Both the position numbers and the translations under genes were made by a program. Shown here one piece after another: positions 33,017 through 42,682 of a stretch of 64,000 bases of DNA. How positions within the stretch are numbered: the stretch's first letter is position 1; each line of letters starts with the position of its first letter. Source of the stretch: Sinomonas notoginsengisoli (GTDB lineage: Bacteria; Actinomycetota; Actinomycetes; Actinomycetales; Micrococcaceae); NCBI RefSeq assembly GCF_021554725.1, contig NZ_JAIZDP010000009.1, positions 46,053 to 110,052 of the forward strand. Direction: 5' to 3'. Under the pieces are notes generated by a model, which did no database searches, was not told where the DNA came from, and worked only from the letters and a program-made list of their open reading frames with translations.

Positions 33017-34528
33017 TCAGAGCGTGGCCTTGGCGGACTCCGCTTCGGCCGCATCGAAGCCCTCGGGAGCCAGGGCGTCACCGTGCGCGCGATCGGCCTC
33101 GAGCGCCTGGGCCGCCTCGTGGCGCTTGACCAGGAGCCACCCGAGCCACAGCAGCACGGCCAGGACGGGCACGCACAGGATCGTGTAGAGGCCAATCGGG
33201 TACATCTCGCCGGTGGCCTTGTCGGTCATGGTGTCGAACGCGATGAGCACGGTGATGGCCGCGAGCGCGGCGAGCCCAAGCCAGCTCGTCCAGGGCGAGC
33301 CGGGCATCGGGAGCGAGGAGGCGCCGTCACCCCTCTTCTTCCGCAGCATGAGCTGGCACGCGAAGATCGAGCCCCATGTGAAGATCACGCCGATCGAGGC
33401 GGTGTTCAGCGCGAGGTCGAACGCGTGGGTGCCGCCGGCCCAGAGGTTCACGAGGATGCCCACGAAGTACACGGCGGCGATGGCGAGGATCGCCGCATAG
33501 GGAACGTGTCGCTTGGACATGCGTGTCAGCCAGTGCGGCGCGTGGCCGTTGGAGGCCATTGTGCGGAAGATGCGCCCAATCGAGTACAGACCCGTGTTGG
33601 ACGAGCTGAGCGCGGCGGTGATGACCACGAGGTTCATAACGTCGCCGATCCAGCCGGCGCCGAGCTGGTCGAACACGGTCACGAACGGGCTCACGCCCGC
33701 CTTGTACTGGTTCGAGGGGAGGAGCATCGCGAGAAGCAGCACGGACCCGACGTAGAACACCACGATGCGCAGCACCACGGCGCGGATGGCGCGCGGGACC
33801 TCCCGCTGGGGGTCTTCCATCTCGCCCGCCGTGATGCCCACGAGCTCGATCGCGTTGTACGCGAAGATCACGGCGTTGAGCACGAGGATCATCACGAAGA
33901 AGCCGTGGGGGAACATGCCGCCGTCGCCCGCGAGGAGATTGGTTGGGGAGGCGTGGGTGGCGCCGACCTGGGTGTTCATGACGACCATCACCGTGCCAGC
34001 GACGAGGAAGAGGCTGATCGCCGTCACCTTGAGTACCGACGCCCAGAACTCGAACTCGCCGAACGCCCTGACGCTCAGGAGGTTCACGGCCACGAGCAGG
34101 GCCAGGGCGCACAGCGCCGAGACCTCGACGGGCACCTCCGGGAAGAAGTACTGGAAGTACAGGCCGATTGCGAGCAGCTCGGCAATGCCCGTCATGGCCC
34201 AGTTGACAAAGTACATCCACCCGGAGATGTACGCGCCCTTGGACCCGAACATCTCTCCCGCGTAGCTCACGAACGAGCCCGAGGTCTGCCGGTACATGAT
34301 GAGCTCGCCGAGCGCCCGCATGAGCAGGTACGCGATGGCACCAGCGACCGCATAGGAGAAGACGAGAGCCGGACCGGTCGAGGCGAGGCGTCCGCCAGCA
34401 CCCATGAAGAGGCCGACGCCGATCGCGCCTCCCATCGCAATCATCTGCACATGGCGGCGAGTGAGGGACTTCTGGTAGCCCTCGGCAGAAACGGCGGCGG
34501 GCGCGGAGGCGTGATGGTGTGCTGGCAA
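33017..34528 (-). CDS. APC family amino-acid permease
   Basis: About 503 residues with 12 hydrophobic helices. The first helix block RRHVQMIAMGGAIGVGLFMGAG and GELIMYRQTSGSFVSYAGEM are typical of the AAT (CycA/AnsP/GabP) group of proton-linked amino-acid symporters; the exact amino acid cannot be named. The C-terminus is a charged cytoplasmic tail of about 40 residues. The TTG at 34528 (LPAHHH) was chosen because AAAGG lies 7 nt upstream; the open frame extends to 34642 without a ribosome site. Confidence 0.85.
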   Translation of the reverse strand: MPAHHHASAPAAVSAEGYQKSLTRRHVQMIAMGGAIGVGLFMGAGGRLASTGPALVFSYAVAGAIAYLLMRALGELIMYRQTSGSFVSYAGEMFGSKGAYISGWMYFVNWAMTGIAELLAIGLYFQYFFPEVPVEVSALCALALLVAVNLLSVRAFGEFEFWASVLKVTAISLFLVAGTVMVVMNTQVGATHASPTNLLAGDGGMFPHGFFVMILVLNAVIFAYNAIELVGITAGEMEDPQREVPRAIRAVVLRIVVFYVGSVLLLAMLLPSNQYKAGVSPFVTVFDQLGAGWIGDVMNLVVITAALSSSNTGLYSIGRIFRTMASNGHAPHWLTRMSKRHVPYAAILAIAAVYFVGILVNLWAGGTHAFDLALNTASIGVIFTWGSIFACQLMLRKKRGDGASSLPMPGSPWTSWLGLAALAAITVLIAFDTMTDKATGEMYPIGLYTILCVPVLAVLLWLGWLLVKRHEAAQALEADRAHGDALAPEGFDAAEAESAKATL

Positions 34529-34662
34529 GAGATGACCTTTGGAATCGGCAGTCGCGGCGTCTGCGCCGGAACAACGGTCAAGTGTAGGCCCGAGCAAGTG
34601 CCTCAGATCTCGGTTGTGGCGCACGTCTCGTGTTGCGCGCATCTCCCTACCCGCCGAAGTCG

Positions 34663-35814
34663 TCAGGTGGGCCGGACGACGGCGGCCGTCGCCTCCGCGA
34701 TGGCCCTCTCCTCGTCGGTGGGAACCACAAGGAGCGGGATGTCCGATTCCGGGGCGGAAATGACCCGGGGCTCCTTGGAGGGGACGGCGTTGAGGGCCCC
34801 GTCGAGCACCACACCGAGCGCGCCCAGGCGCTCAGCGACACGGGCGCGGAATGGCGCGGAGTTCTCCCCGATCCCAGCCGTGAACACCACCGCCTTGGCC
34901 CCGCCGACGGAGACGTGGTACCCGCCGATGTACTTCGCGAGCCGATAGGAAGCGACCTCAAGCGCCATGGCGGCCCGCCGGTCCCCCGCATCGGCCGCCT
35001 CGACCACGGCGCGCATGTCATTGGACCCGGCCAATGCCTTGAGACCGGACTGGCGGTTGAGCAGATCGTCGATCTCATCCGGGGAGTGCCCCTGACGGCC
35101 GAGGAACACGAGGATGGACGGGTCAACGTCCCCGGACCGGGTGCCCATGACGAGGCCCTCAAGCGGTGTGAACCCCATGGACGTGTCGATGCTCTTCCCG
35201 GCCTGCACCGCAGTGGCGGAGACGCCGTTGCCGAGGTGCAGCACCACGCCGTCGAACTCGTCGGGCTCAAGGCCCAGCAGCTCCGCCGCGCGCGTCGCGA
35301 CGTACTGGTGCGAGGTCCCGTGGAAGCCATAGCGACGGATCCCGTGGTGGGTGTACAGCCAGTCCGGCACGGCGTACCGCCAAGCGCGCTCCGGGATGGT
35401 GCGGTGGTAGGCCGTGTCGAACACGGCGACCTGGGGCGTGTCCGGCCACTTCGCCGAAATGGCCCGCAGCCCCAGCACATTCGCGGGGTTGTGCAGGGGC
35501 GCGAGCGGGTTGAGCCTCTCGATCGCACGGATGATCTCGTTGTTCACGAGGACGGGTTCGGCGAAGCGTTCGCCGCCGTGGACCACACGATGGCCCACCG
35601 CGTCGATGGTGCGGTCGCCGAGGACGGCCGCGAGCTCCGCATCGACGTGGCCAAGCGCCTCGGCGTGGTCGGAGGGGCCGCCCTCGAAGCCGATGCGCTC
35701 AACGATGCCCTCGGCGAGCACCGCTCGGGAGGAGGCCTCGTCGTCGTGCGTGTCCACGTCCCGCAGCTGGTACTTGAGCGACGAGGATCCGGAGTTGATG
35801 ACGAGAACGAGCAT
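34663..35814 (-). CDS. ackA: Acetate kinase
   Basis: A 383-residue ASKHA-fold kinase that interconverts acetyl phosphate + ADP and acetate + ATP. NSGSSSLKYQL at the N-terminus, RRYGFHGTSH and HLGNGVSATAV are the family signatures; TAGIGENSAPFR near the C-terminus binds the nucleotide. AGGAG lies 7 nt before the ATG, 9 bp after the pta stop, so pta-ackA form one operon for overflow acetate or acetate activation. Confidence 0.96.
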   Translation of the reverse strand: MLVLVINSGSSSLKYQLRDVDTHDDEASSRAVLAEGIVERIGFEGGPSDHAEALGHVDAELAAVLGDRTIDAVGHRVVHGGERFAEPVLVNNEIIRAIERLNPLAPLHNPANVLGLRAISAKWPDTPQVAVFDTAYHRTIPERAWRYAVPDWLYTHHGIRRYGFHGTSHQYVATRAAELLGLEPDEFDGVVLHLGNGVSATAVQAGKSIDTSMGFTPLEGLVMGTRSGDVDPSILVFLGRQGHSPDEIDDLLNRQSGLKALAGSNDMRAVVEAADAGDRRAAMALEVASYRLAKYIGGYHVSVGGAKAVVFTAGIGENSAPFRARVAERLGALGVVLDGALNAVPSKEPRVISAPESDIPLLVVPTDEERAIAEATAAVVRPT

Positions 35815-35823
35815 GCGTGGCTC

Positions 35824-37905
35824 CTAGGAGAGGGCGGTGGACTGCGCTTGGATCGCCGTGATCGCAACGGTGTTCACGATGTCCTCGACGGTGCACCCGC
35901 GCGAGAGGTCGTTGACCGGCTTGTTCAGCCCCTGCAGGACCGGCCCGACGGCGACGGCGCCCGAGGACTGCTGGACCGCCTTGTAGGTGTTGTTGCCTGT
36001 GTTGAGGTCGGGGAAGATGAACACGGTCGCCTGTCCGGCAACATGAGAGCCCGGCAGTTTGGATGCCGCGATCGAGGCATCCACGGCGGCGTCGTACTGG
36101 ATGGGCCCCTCGACCGCGAGATCGGGGCGCCGCTCGCGCACGAGCTCAGTGGCGCGGCGCACCTCGTCTACGGCCTCCCCCGATCCCGACCCTCCGGTCG
36201 AATAGGAGAGCATCGCCACCCTCGGCTCGACCCCGAACTGCGCAGCCGTCTCGGCCGAGGCGAGCGCAATGTCCGCGAGCTGCTCGTCGTTGGGGTCGGG
36301 GTTGACGGCGCAGTCCCCGTAGACAAGCACGCGGTCCGCCATGAGCATGAGGAACACCGAGGAGACGATCTTGACCCCTGGCTTCGTCTTGACGAACTCG
36401 AGGGCCGGCCGGATGGTGTGCGCCGTGGTGTGCGCGGCGCCGGAGACCATGCCGTCCACGATCCCGAGCTGGACCATCATGGTGCCGAAGTAGCTCACGT
36501 CGAGCATCACTTCGAGAGCCTTGGCCAGGTCGACTCCCCGGTGGGCGCGCAGGCGCGCGTACTCCTCGGCGAACTTCTGGCGCAGGTCGGACACCGCGGG
36601 GTCGACCACGTCGATTCCGTCCAAGGAGATGCCGCTCGCCGCGGCGAACTCGCGGACCTGGCTCTCGCTGCCCAGCAGCGTCAGGTCGCACACGTCGCGC
36701 CGGTGGAGGATCTCGGCTGCCCGCAGGATGCGGGTGTCCGTCCCCTCGGGCAGCACGATCCGCTTGCGCTGGGCGCGGGCCCGTCCGATGAGCTCGTGGA
36801 GGAACCGCAGCGGGGTCATGGTGTCCGGGCGGGGCAGGTTGAGCCGCTCGATGAGCTCGTCGTCGTCCACGCAGCGCGCCCAGGCGCCCAGGGCGGAGGC
36901 AACCTTGCGGCGGTGGCCCGTCCAGATCTCGCTGCGCACCTCGGAAACCGCGCGGGCCGCGTGGTACGTGTCGTCGTCGTAGGCGAACACAGGGAATGGC
37001 GCCTGCGCGAGGAGCGGCAGGACGTGGGGGTCCGGGGGCAGGGCGCCCGTGAGCACCATGGCCGCCGGCACCGGGAACTCCGGGGAGAACGTCGAGGCGA
37101 GCGCCCCGACCATGACGTCGGCCCGGTCGCCGGGCACAATCACGAGGTCGCCATTCTCGAGGGCGCCGATGAAGTTCGCGACGCTCATCGCGGCGACCTT
37201 GACGCCGCTCACCTCTCGCTCCATGTCCGCATTCCCGGCGATCTGCCGCAGCCGCAGCGCGCCGGAGACCTCGCCCGTGGTCGGACGCGAGATCTCCCCG
37301 AGCTCCGGCAGGACGTACACGGGCCTGTGGGACAGGCCTGGTCGGATGGCGGCCTTGATCTCGTCCATCTGTTCAGGGTCGGCGCGGTTGACCGTCATAA
37401 CGAGCAGGCTGCAGTGCGCGGCGTAGAGCTCCTTGCGGGCCACATCCACGGCGTCCGCGATCTCCTCGGGGGTGTGGTCACGCCCGCTCACGACGGCGAG
37501 CAGCGGGCACCCGAGGTCGTTCGAGAGGCGGGCGTTGAGCGCGAACTCGACGGCAGAGTCCTGACCGGTCAGATCGGTTCCCTCGACGACGACGATGTCC
37601 ACGCGCGCGGCGATCTCGGCGAACGCCTCGACGCACCGTGCGTCGATCTCCTCGCGCTGCCCGTCGGCGAGGAGCCGCCGCACCTCGCGCGCGCTGAGGC
37701 CGCCGCGGCACACGGCCGGGTCGAGGGCGAAGCGGGAGCGCATGAGGGACACCATGGGATCCTCGTCGGGGACCTCGCCCATCACGACGGGCTTGAAGAA
37801 GCCGATCTTGCCGGTCCTCGCGTGCAGGGCCTCGGCGACGCCGAGGGCAACGAGCGATTTCCCCGAACCCGGGGTCGTCGCGCTGACGTAGATGCCTCGT
37901 GACAT
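35824..37905 (-). CDS. pta: Phosphate acetyltransferase, long form
   Basis: A 693-residue three-domain enzyme converting acetyl-CoA + Pi to acetyl phosphate + CoA. Order: P-loop dethiobiotin-synthetase-like domain (TTPGSGKSLVALGVAEAL, about 10-27), DRTGG domain (about 215-330) and catalytic phosphotransacetylase domain (about 370-690, LPEGTDTRILRAAE, STGGSGSGEAVDEVR). The N-terminal domains are regulatory in characterised long Ptas. AGGAG lies 6 nt before the ATG. Divergent from paaI. Confidence 0.95.
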   Translation of the reverse strand: MSRGIYVSATTPGSGKSLVALGVAEALHARTGKIGFFKPVVMGEVPDEDPMVSLMRSRFALDPAVCRGGLSAREVRRLLADGQREEIDARCVEAFAEIAARVDIVVVEGTDLTGQDSAVEFALNARLSNDLGCPLLAVVSGRDHTPEEIADAVDVARKELYAAHCSLLVMTVNRADPEQMDEIKAAIRPGLSHRPVYVLPELGEISRPTTGEVSGALRLRQIAGNADMEREVSGVKVAAMSVANFIGALENGDLVIVPGDRADVMVGALASTFSPEFPVPAAMVLTGALPPDPHVLPLLAQAPFPVFAYDDDTYHAARAVSEVRSEIWTGHRRKVASALGAWARCVDDDELIERLNLPRPDTMTPLRFLHELIGRARAQRKRIVLPEGTDTRILRAAEILHRRDVCDLTLLGSESQVREFAAASGISLDGIDVVDPAVSDLRQKFAEEYARLRAHRGVDLAKALEVMLDVSYFGTMMVQLGIVDGMVSGAAHTTAHTIRPALEFVKTKPGVKIVSSVFLMLMADRVLVYGDCAVNPDPNDEQLADIALASAETAAQFGVEPRVAMLSYSTGGSGSGEAVDEVRRATELVRERRPDLAVEGPIQYDAAVDASIAASKLPGSHVAGQATVFIFPDLNTGNNTYKAVQQSSGAVAVGPVLQGLNKPVNDLSRGCTVEDIVNTVAITAIQAQSTALS

Positions 37906-38018
37906 GTGCGCTCCTGCTGGGTGAGTGCTGCTCGCCCCAGTCTGTCAGGTGGACGCGGGCCGGGATGCCAACATCGCCGCCGTGGAGCCGCGATCACCCT
38001 CACTGGGCCCTGTGCTCC

Positions 38019-38064
38019 TTGACACACCGGCACCCGATGGGATTACCTAATGAACATTCGGTAA
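38019..38064 (+). promoter_or_regulatory. paaI promoter region with PaaR-type operator
   Basis: A consensus -35 TTGACA (38019-38024) is followed by a 22-bp near-palindrome at 38043-38064, left half TTACCTAATG and right half CATTCGGTAA (9 of 11 symmetric positions). The site covers the expected -10 region, suitable for repression. A clear -10 is not seen. Confidence 0.6.
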
Positions 38065-38085
38065 AAAATTGCGAGAGGTGTCCCT

Positions 38086-38547
38086 ATGAGCGAAGTTGCT
38101 CCCGCCCACACGCTTGCCCACCCGATCCTCACGGACGACTATGCGACGGAGTGGATGGGCCTGCGGGTCCTCGAGCTCGGTGACGGAACCGCCACGGTCA
38201 CCACGACCCTGCGCCGCGAGATGCTGAACGGCTTCGGGATCGCCCACGGCGGGATGCTCTTCGCCATAGCGGACTCCGCCTTCGCCCTCGCGTGCAATCC
38301 GCACAGCCCGGCTGAGGACCACAACACCATCACCGTCGCCGCCGGCGTGGACGTGAACTTCCTCGCCCCTGCCCACGAGGGCGAGGTCATCACGGCCGTC
38401 GCCGCGCGCCGCGCGCAGGCCGGCCGCAGCGGCATCTACGACGTCCAGGTGTTCTCCACCCCCGCAGGCAGCGCGCACAGTGACGAGACGCCTGGCCGCC
38501 TCGTCGCCGAGTTCCGCGGCCGCTCCCGGACCGTCCCCCAGCGCTAG
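38086..38547 (+). CDS. paaI: PaaI-type hotdog-fold thioesterase
   Basis: A 153-residue hotdog thioesterase that hydrolyses hydroxyphenylacetyl-CoA and related dead-end CoA esters to free CoA in phenylacetate breakdown. NGFGIAHGGMLFAIADSAFALACN (about 46-69) is the PaaI active-site helix with its Gly and Asp; VDVNFLAPAHEGEVI follows. First gene of paaI-paaK-paaR. AGAGG precedes the ATG. Confidence 0.92.
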   Translation: MSEVAPAHTLAHPILTDDYATEWMGLRVLELGDGTATVTTTLRREMLNGFGIAHGGMLFAIADSAFALACNPHSPAEDHNTITVAAGVDVNFLAPAHEGEVITAVAARRAQAGRSGIYDVQVFSTPAGSAHSDETPGRLVAEFRGRSRTVPQR

Positions 38548-38568
38548 TCCCGCCGAAGGCAAGGCACA

Positions 38569-38600
38569 GCGCACGACGCCGCCCGCTCGCCGTCGTGCGC
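38569..38600 (+). terminator. Hairpin between paaI and paaK
   Basis: GCGCACGACG (38569-38578) and CGTCGTGCGC (38591-38600) form a perfect 10-bp stem with a 12-nt loop in the 105-bp gap. There is no T run, so it may attenuate or protect the transcript rather than end it. Confidence 0.4.
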
Positions 38601-38652
38601 ACCCCGCCTCGGCTCCCGCCCCACCACCCGCCCCGCCTCCCCTGACAACGAA

Positions 38653-40002
38653 GTGAGCACTGCAGTGACCCAGACCGCATCCGCCCCAGAAACCTCGTTC
38701 GGCCCCGCCGTCCTCGACGCCGAGGAGACGATGAGCCGCGACGAGATCGAGGCCCTCCAGCTGACGCGCCTTCAGGAGACCGTCAAGTACGCCTACGAGC
38801 GCGTGCCGCACTACACGCGCAAGTTCGACGACGCCGGCGTGCGCCCCGAGGACCTCAAGGAGCTCGACGACCTCGGCAAGTTCCCGTACACCACCAAGGA
38901 GGACCTCCGCGAGGAGTACCCCTTCAGCATGTTCGCGGTCCCGATGAACCAGGTCACGCGCATCCACGCGTCCTCGGGCACCACCGGCCGCCCCACCGTG
39001 GTGGGCTACACGAAGCAGGACCTCGACAACTGGGCGACCCTCGTGGCGCGCTGCCTCCGCGCCTCCGGCCTCCGCCCGGGGATGAAGGTGCACAACGCCT
39101 ACGGCTACGGCCTGTTCACCGGCGGCCTCGGCGCCCACTCCGGCATCGAGAAGCTTGGTGCCACCGTCATCCCGATGTCCGGTGGGCAGACCGAGAAGCA
39201 GATCCAGCTCATCGGGGACTTCGCCCCCGATGCCATCCTCTGCACGCCGACCTACCTGCTCACGATCGGCGACGCGATGATCCACAAGGGCATCGACCCG
39301 CGCAAGACCTCGCTCAAGTACGCCGTCCTCGGCGCTGAGCCGTGGACCAATGAGATGCGGGCCGAGCTCGAGGAGATGTTCGACATCAAGGCCTCGGACA
39401 TCTACGGCCTCTCCGAGGTCATGGGTCCCGGCGTGGCCGGCGAGTCCGTCGAGACGCAGGACGGCTCGCACATCTGGGAGGACCACTTCCGCCCGGAGAT
39501 CGTTGACCCGTTCGACCTCGCCAAGACGAAGTCCGACGGCGAGACCGGCGAGCTCGTCTTCACCTCGCTCACCAAGCAGGCCCTGCCGATCATCCGCTAC
39601 CGCACCAAGGACCTCTCCACCCTGCTCCCGGGCACCGCCCGCCCCGGCCACCGCCGCATGGGCCGGATCTCAGGGCGCACGGATGACATGATCATTCTGC
39701 GCGGGGTGAACATGTTCCCGTCCCAGATCGAGGAGATCGCGCTGCGCATCCCCGAGCTGAGCCCGCACTTCCAGCTCGTCCTCACCCGCCCTGCCGGCCA
39801 GCGCATGGATTCGCTCACCGTCAAGATCGAGCCGCGCGACGGCACGACGCCGGAGCAGCGCCAGGCCGCCGCGGCGAACCTCAAGCACGCGATCAAAGTC
39901 AACGTCGGGTCCTCCTGCGCGATCGAGGTCGTCGAGCCCGGCTCGCTCGAGCGCTCCAACGGCAAGCTCCGCCGCATCTTCGACCTCCGCGAGCAGCACT
40001 GA
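38653..40002 (+). CDS. paaK: Phenylacetate-CoA ligase
   Basis: A 449-residue adenylate-forming ligase that activates phenylacetate to phenylacetyl-CoA, the first step of the pathway. HASSGTTGRPTVVGYT (about 104-119) is the ATP loop, YGLSEVMGPGVAGE the adenylate motif and RTDDMIILRGVNMFPSQIEE the hinge with the PaaK C-terminal domain. GTG start at 38653; a second GTG at 38665 is possible, and neither has a good Shine-Dalgarno. Confidence 0.95.
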   Translation: MSTAVTQTASAPETSFGPAVLDAEETMSRDEIEALQLTRLQETVKYAYERVPHYTRKFDDAGVRPEDLKELDDLGKFPYTTKEDLREEYPFSMFAVPMNQVTRIHASSGTTGRPTVVGYTKQDLDNWATLVARCLRASGLRPGMKVHNAYGYGLFTGGLGAHSGIEKLGATVIPMSGGQTEKQIQLIGDFAPDAILCTPTYLLTIGDAMIHKGIDPRKTSLKYAVLGAEPWTNEMRAELEEMFDIKASDIYGLSEVMGPGVAGESVETQDGSHIWEDHFRPEIVDPFDLAKTKSDGETGELVFTSLTKQALPIIRYRTKDLSTLLPGTARPGHRRMGRISGRTDDMIILRGVNMFPSQIEEIALRIPELSPHFQLVLTRPAGQRMDSLTVKIEPRDGTTPEQRQAAAANLKHAIKVNVGSSCAIEVVEPGSLERSNGKLRRIFDLREQH

Positions 40003-40028
40003 CGGCCCGCGCCTGACCATCCGGATCG

Positions 40029-40052
40029 GGGCCGCCGGTTCGCCGGCGGCCC
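40029..40052 (+). terminator. Terminator-like hairpin with TTCG loop after paaK
   Basis: GGGCCGCCGG (40029-40038), loop TTCG, CCGGCGGCCC (40043-40052), followed by TTCCATTCC. A 10-bp perfect stem closed by a stable tetraloop, 27 nt after the paaK stop and 55 nt before paaR. Confidence 0.6.
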
Positions 40053-40094
40053 TTCCATTCCGGGACACCTGCCCGGCCCACCCGCCCATCTCCC

Positions 40095-40108
40095 TAGACT
40101 GGACCCCA
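40095..40108 (+). promoter_or_regulatory. Putative leaderless promoter of paaR
   Basis: TAGACT (40095-40100) lies 7 nt before the paaR ATG (40108) and there is no Shine-Dalgarno. With the hairpin upstream this suggests paaR has its own transcript. Confidence 0.45.
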
Positions 40109-40752
40109 TGCCCTCAGCTCCCGCCACCGCCTCCGCCCAGACCGGCGCATCCAACGGCCATGCCCCCGGGAGGCGAGGACGGCCGGGATACGACCAGCAG
40201 ACCGTGCTCAACGTCGCCGTCGAGGTCTTCAATCGGCACGGCTATGACGCGACGAGCATGGGCATTCTGGCCGAGAACCTCGGCATCTCGAAGTCGGCGA
40301 TCTACCACCACGTGCCCTCGAAGGAGGACCTCCTGGCCCTCGCGCTCGAGCAGGCCCTCGGCGGGCTCGAGTCCGTGTGGGAGGCCCCGGAGTCCCAGAG
40401 CGGCACAGCGGAAGACCGGCTCGAGTTCGTGGTCCGTTCCACGGTAGGCGTCCTGACCGACCGGCTCCCCTTCGTCACGCTCCTCCTGCGGCTTCGCGGC
40501 AACACCGAGACAGAGCGTGCGGCGCTGGAGCGGCGGCGCAGCTTCGACCGGAAGGTCGCCGAGCTCATCGCCGAGGCCCGCGCCGATGGCACCGTCCGCA
40601 CCGACATCGACCCGCGCACCGTCTCGCGCCTGCTGTTCGGCACGATCAACTCGATCGTCGAGTGGTACCGGCCAGGCGGGGCCCTGACTCCCGAGAAGCT
40701 CGCGGACGACGTGGTCGCCGTCCTCTTCGACGGGCTCCACACGCGAAGCTAG
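40108..40752 (+). CDS. paaR: TetR family regulator, probable phenylacetate repressor
   Basis: A 214-residue TetR regulator with a 25-residue Ala-rich N-terminal tail, HTH at about 48-70 (GISKSAIYHHVPSKEDLL) and an all-helical ligand domain. In bacteria with TetR-type PaaR, phenylacetyl-CoA releases the repressor. Its place after paaI-paaK and the three palindromic sites at paa promoters support this role, which is inferred. No copy of the site is seen before paaR itself. Confidence 0.8.
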   Translation: MPSAPATASAQTGASNGHAPGRRGRPGYDQQTVLNVAVEVFNRHGYDATSMGILAENLGISKSAIYHHVPSKEDLLALALEQALGGLESVWEAPESQSGTAEDRLEFVVRSTVGVLTDRLPFVTLLLRLRGNTETERAALERRRSFDRKVAELIAEARADGTVRTDIDPRTVSRLLFGTINSIVEWYRPGGALTPEKLADDVVAVLFDGLHTRS

Positions 40753-40917
40753 CTGCTTCCGCCAGCGCCGGAGCGCGCTCTCAGATGAATACTTGCTGAA
40801 CTGATCGACAACTCGTGAACTTCGGGCAGAACAGGCCGATTCCGGGGTCTAGGGTCGGTGCGGGGAAACACTCGCATCCTCGGGGTCACCATCAACCTCG
40901 AGAAAGCACAACAGCCA

Positions 40918-42630
40918 ATGTCGAAGTTCAGCATCCGCGCCGCCGCGGCCACGAGTGCCCTCGGGCTCGCGGCAGCGACGGCTGGAGGTGTCGTCGCAGC
41001 CCTGCCCGCGCAGGCCGCGTCGTCCACTGCCACACCCATCAAGCATGTCGTCGTCATCTTCGGCGAGAACGTCTCGTTCGACCACTACTTCGCGACCTAC
41101 CCGAACGCCGCCAACATCCCTGGCGAGAAGGTCCAAGGACCAAACGGCGGTCCGGCGTCACCCTTCACTGCCGCGCCCGACACGCCCAAGAAGATCAACA
41201 CGCTGCAGAACGCCAACCTGCTCGCGCCGAACAACCCGAATTCGGTCCAGCCGACCCGGCTCACGCCCGGCCAGGCCGTCACGTGCGACATGGACCACGA
41301 CTACCAGCCCGAGCAGCTCGCCTACAACGGCGGCCGCATGGACAAGTTCGTCGAGTACACGAGCGTCGACTCGTGCGGCAAGCCGGGCGACCCCCGCTAC
41401 CAGGCCAAGGGCCTGACCATGGACTACTACGACGGCAACACCGTCACCGGGATCTGGAACTACGCCCAGCACTTCGCGATGAGCGACAACAGCTTCAGCG
41501 ACACGTTCGGCCCGTCCACTCCGGGCGCCCTAAACCTCGTGTCGGGCCAGACACACGGCGTCACGAGCATCGATGCCCTCACTGGCAAGCCGACGGCAAC
41601 TCCGGACCCCGGCGTCGTCGAATCCCCGAACGCTGCCGGCGTCGGCACCGTCACGGAAGACCCGGACCCGGCCTACGACGACTGCTCTGACAACAGCCGC
41701 AACGGCAAGCCCAAGGCCCTCGCCGCAATGCAGGGCAAGAACGTCGGCGACCTCCTCAACGAGAAGAACGTCTCGTGGGGCTGGTTCCAGGGCGGCTTCA
41801 CGCCGAACGGCATGAAGAACATCGGCGGCACCGAGTACGCGCAGTGCACCACGGCACACGCGAACATCGTCGGCGGGTCCCGGATCGACTACAACCCGCA
41901 CCACGAGCCGTTCCAGTACTACGCCTCGACGTCGAACCCGCACCACCTCGCGCCGGCCTCCGACGCCGAGATCGGTCACAACGGCAAGGCGAACCACCAG
42001 TACGATTTGACGTCCTTCGACAAGGTCGTGGACTCGGACAACATGCCGGCCGTCTCCTTCCTCAAGGCCCCGAACTACCAGGACGGCCACGCGTCCTACT
42101 CCGATCCGATCGACGAGCAGAAGTTCGTGGTCGAGCAGATCAACGCGATCCAGAAGTCCAAGAACTGGGAGTCGACCGCGATCGTCCTCGCGTACGACGA
42201 TTCAGACGGCTGGTACGACCACGTCGCGACGAAGGTCCTCAACGCCTCCAACGACAAGGACAACGACGCCTCCTGGTGCATGGACGCCGCCAAGGCCGGC
42301 ACCCCCATCCTCGGCGGCTATGCCGACCGTTGCGGCCCGGGGCCGCGCCAGCCGCTGCTCGTGATCTCCCCGTTCGCAAAGAGCAACTTCGTGGACCACA
42401 CGGTCACCCAGCAGTCCTCAATCCTGAAGTTCATCGAGGACAACTGGAGCCTGGGCCGCCTCGGCGACGGCTCGTTCGATTCGATCGCCGGGTCCCTAGG
42501 GAACATGTTCAACTTCAACAGCGACGACGAGGGCAACGAGCGCCGGCTCATCCTCGATCCGGGCACGGGCCAAGTCGTTGGCGATGCTCAGGGCGACGAG
42601 GGCCAGGATGGCGAGGGTCAGGAGGGCTGA
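40918..42630 (+). CDS. Secreted phosphoesterase (acid phosphatase/phospholipase C family)
   Basis: A 570-residue protein of the phosphoesterase family PF04185 (AcpA/PlcC type). The signal peptide runs to about residue 35 (AQA-A). IKHVVVIFGENVSFDHYF starts the catalytic domain with the metal-binding Glu-Asn; DDSDGWYDHV and GGYADRCGPGPRQP are later family blocks. The last 30 residues are an acidic Gly/Glu/Asp tail. The ATG at 40918 is taken because it directly precedes the signal peptide; a GTG at 40858 after TAGGGT is possible. Upstream 165 bp: TAGGGT (40850-40855) as possible -10, no clear operator. Confidence 0.85.
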   Translation: MSKFSIRAAAATSALGLAAATAGGVVAALPAQAASSTATPIKHVVVIFGENVSFDHYFATYPNAANIPGEKVQGPNGGPASPFTAAPDTPKKINTLQNANLLAPNNPNSVQPTRLTPGQAVTCDMDHDYQPEQLAYNGGRMDKFVEYTSVDSCGKPGDPRYQAKGLTMDYYDGNTVTGIWNYAQHFAMSDNSFSDTFGPSTPGALNLVSGQTHGVTSIDALTGKPTATPDPGVVESPNAAGVGTVTEDPDPAYDDCSDNSRNGKPKALAAMQGKNVGDLLNEKNVSWGWFQGGFTPNGMKNIGGTEYAQCTTAHANIVGGSRIDYNPHHEPFQYYASTSNPHHLAPASDAEIGHNGKANHQYDLTSFDKVVDSDNMPAVSFLKAPNYQDGHASYSDPIDEQKFVVEQINAIQKSKNWESTAIVLAYDDSDGWYDHVATKVLNASNDKDNDASWCMDAAKAGTPILGGYADRCGPGPRQPLLVISPFAKSNFVDHTVTQQSSILKFIEDNWSLGRLGDGSFDSIAGSLGNMFNFNSDDEGNERRLILDPGTGQVVGDAQGDEGQDGEGQEG

Positions 42631-42682
42631 TCCTGCCGGACAAGCTCGGCAGTCCTAGGCCGGCCCGATAGTTGCGGAGGCG

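Noticed and set aside
34630..37902. A 1090-residue open frame antisense to ackA and pta
   Set aside because: Same reason: low-complexity composition and no family, while pta and ackA on the other strand have all their motifs.
40780..40860. A PHO box before the secreted phosphoesterase
   Set aside because: GTTC elements occur at 12- and 19-nt spacing, not the 11-nt direct repeat of PhoP sites.
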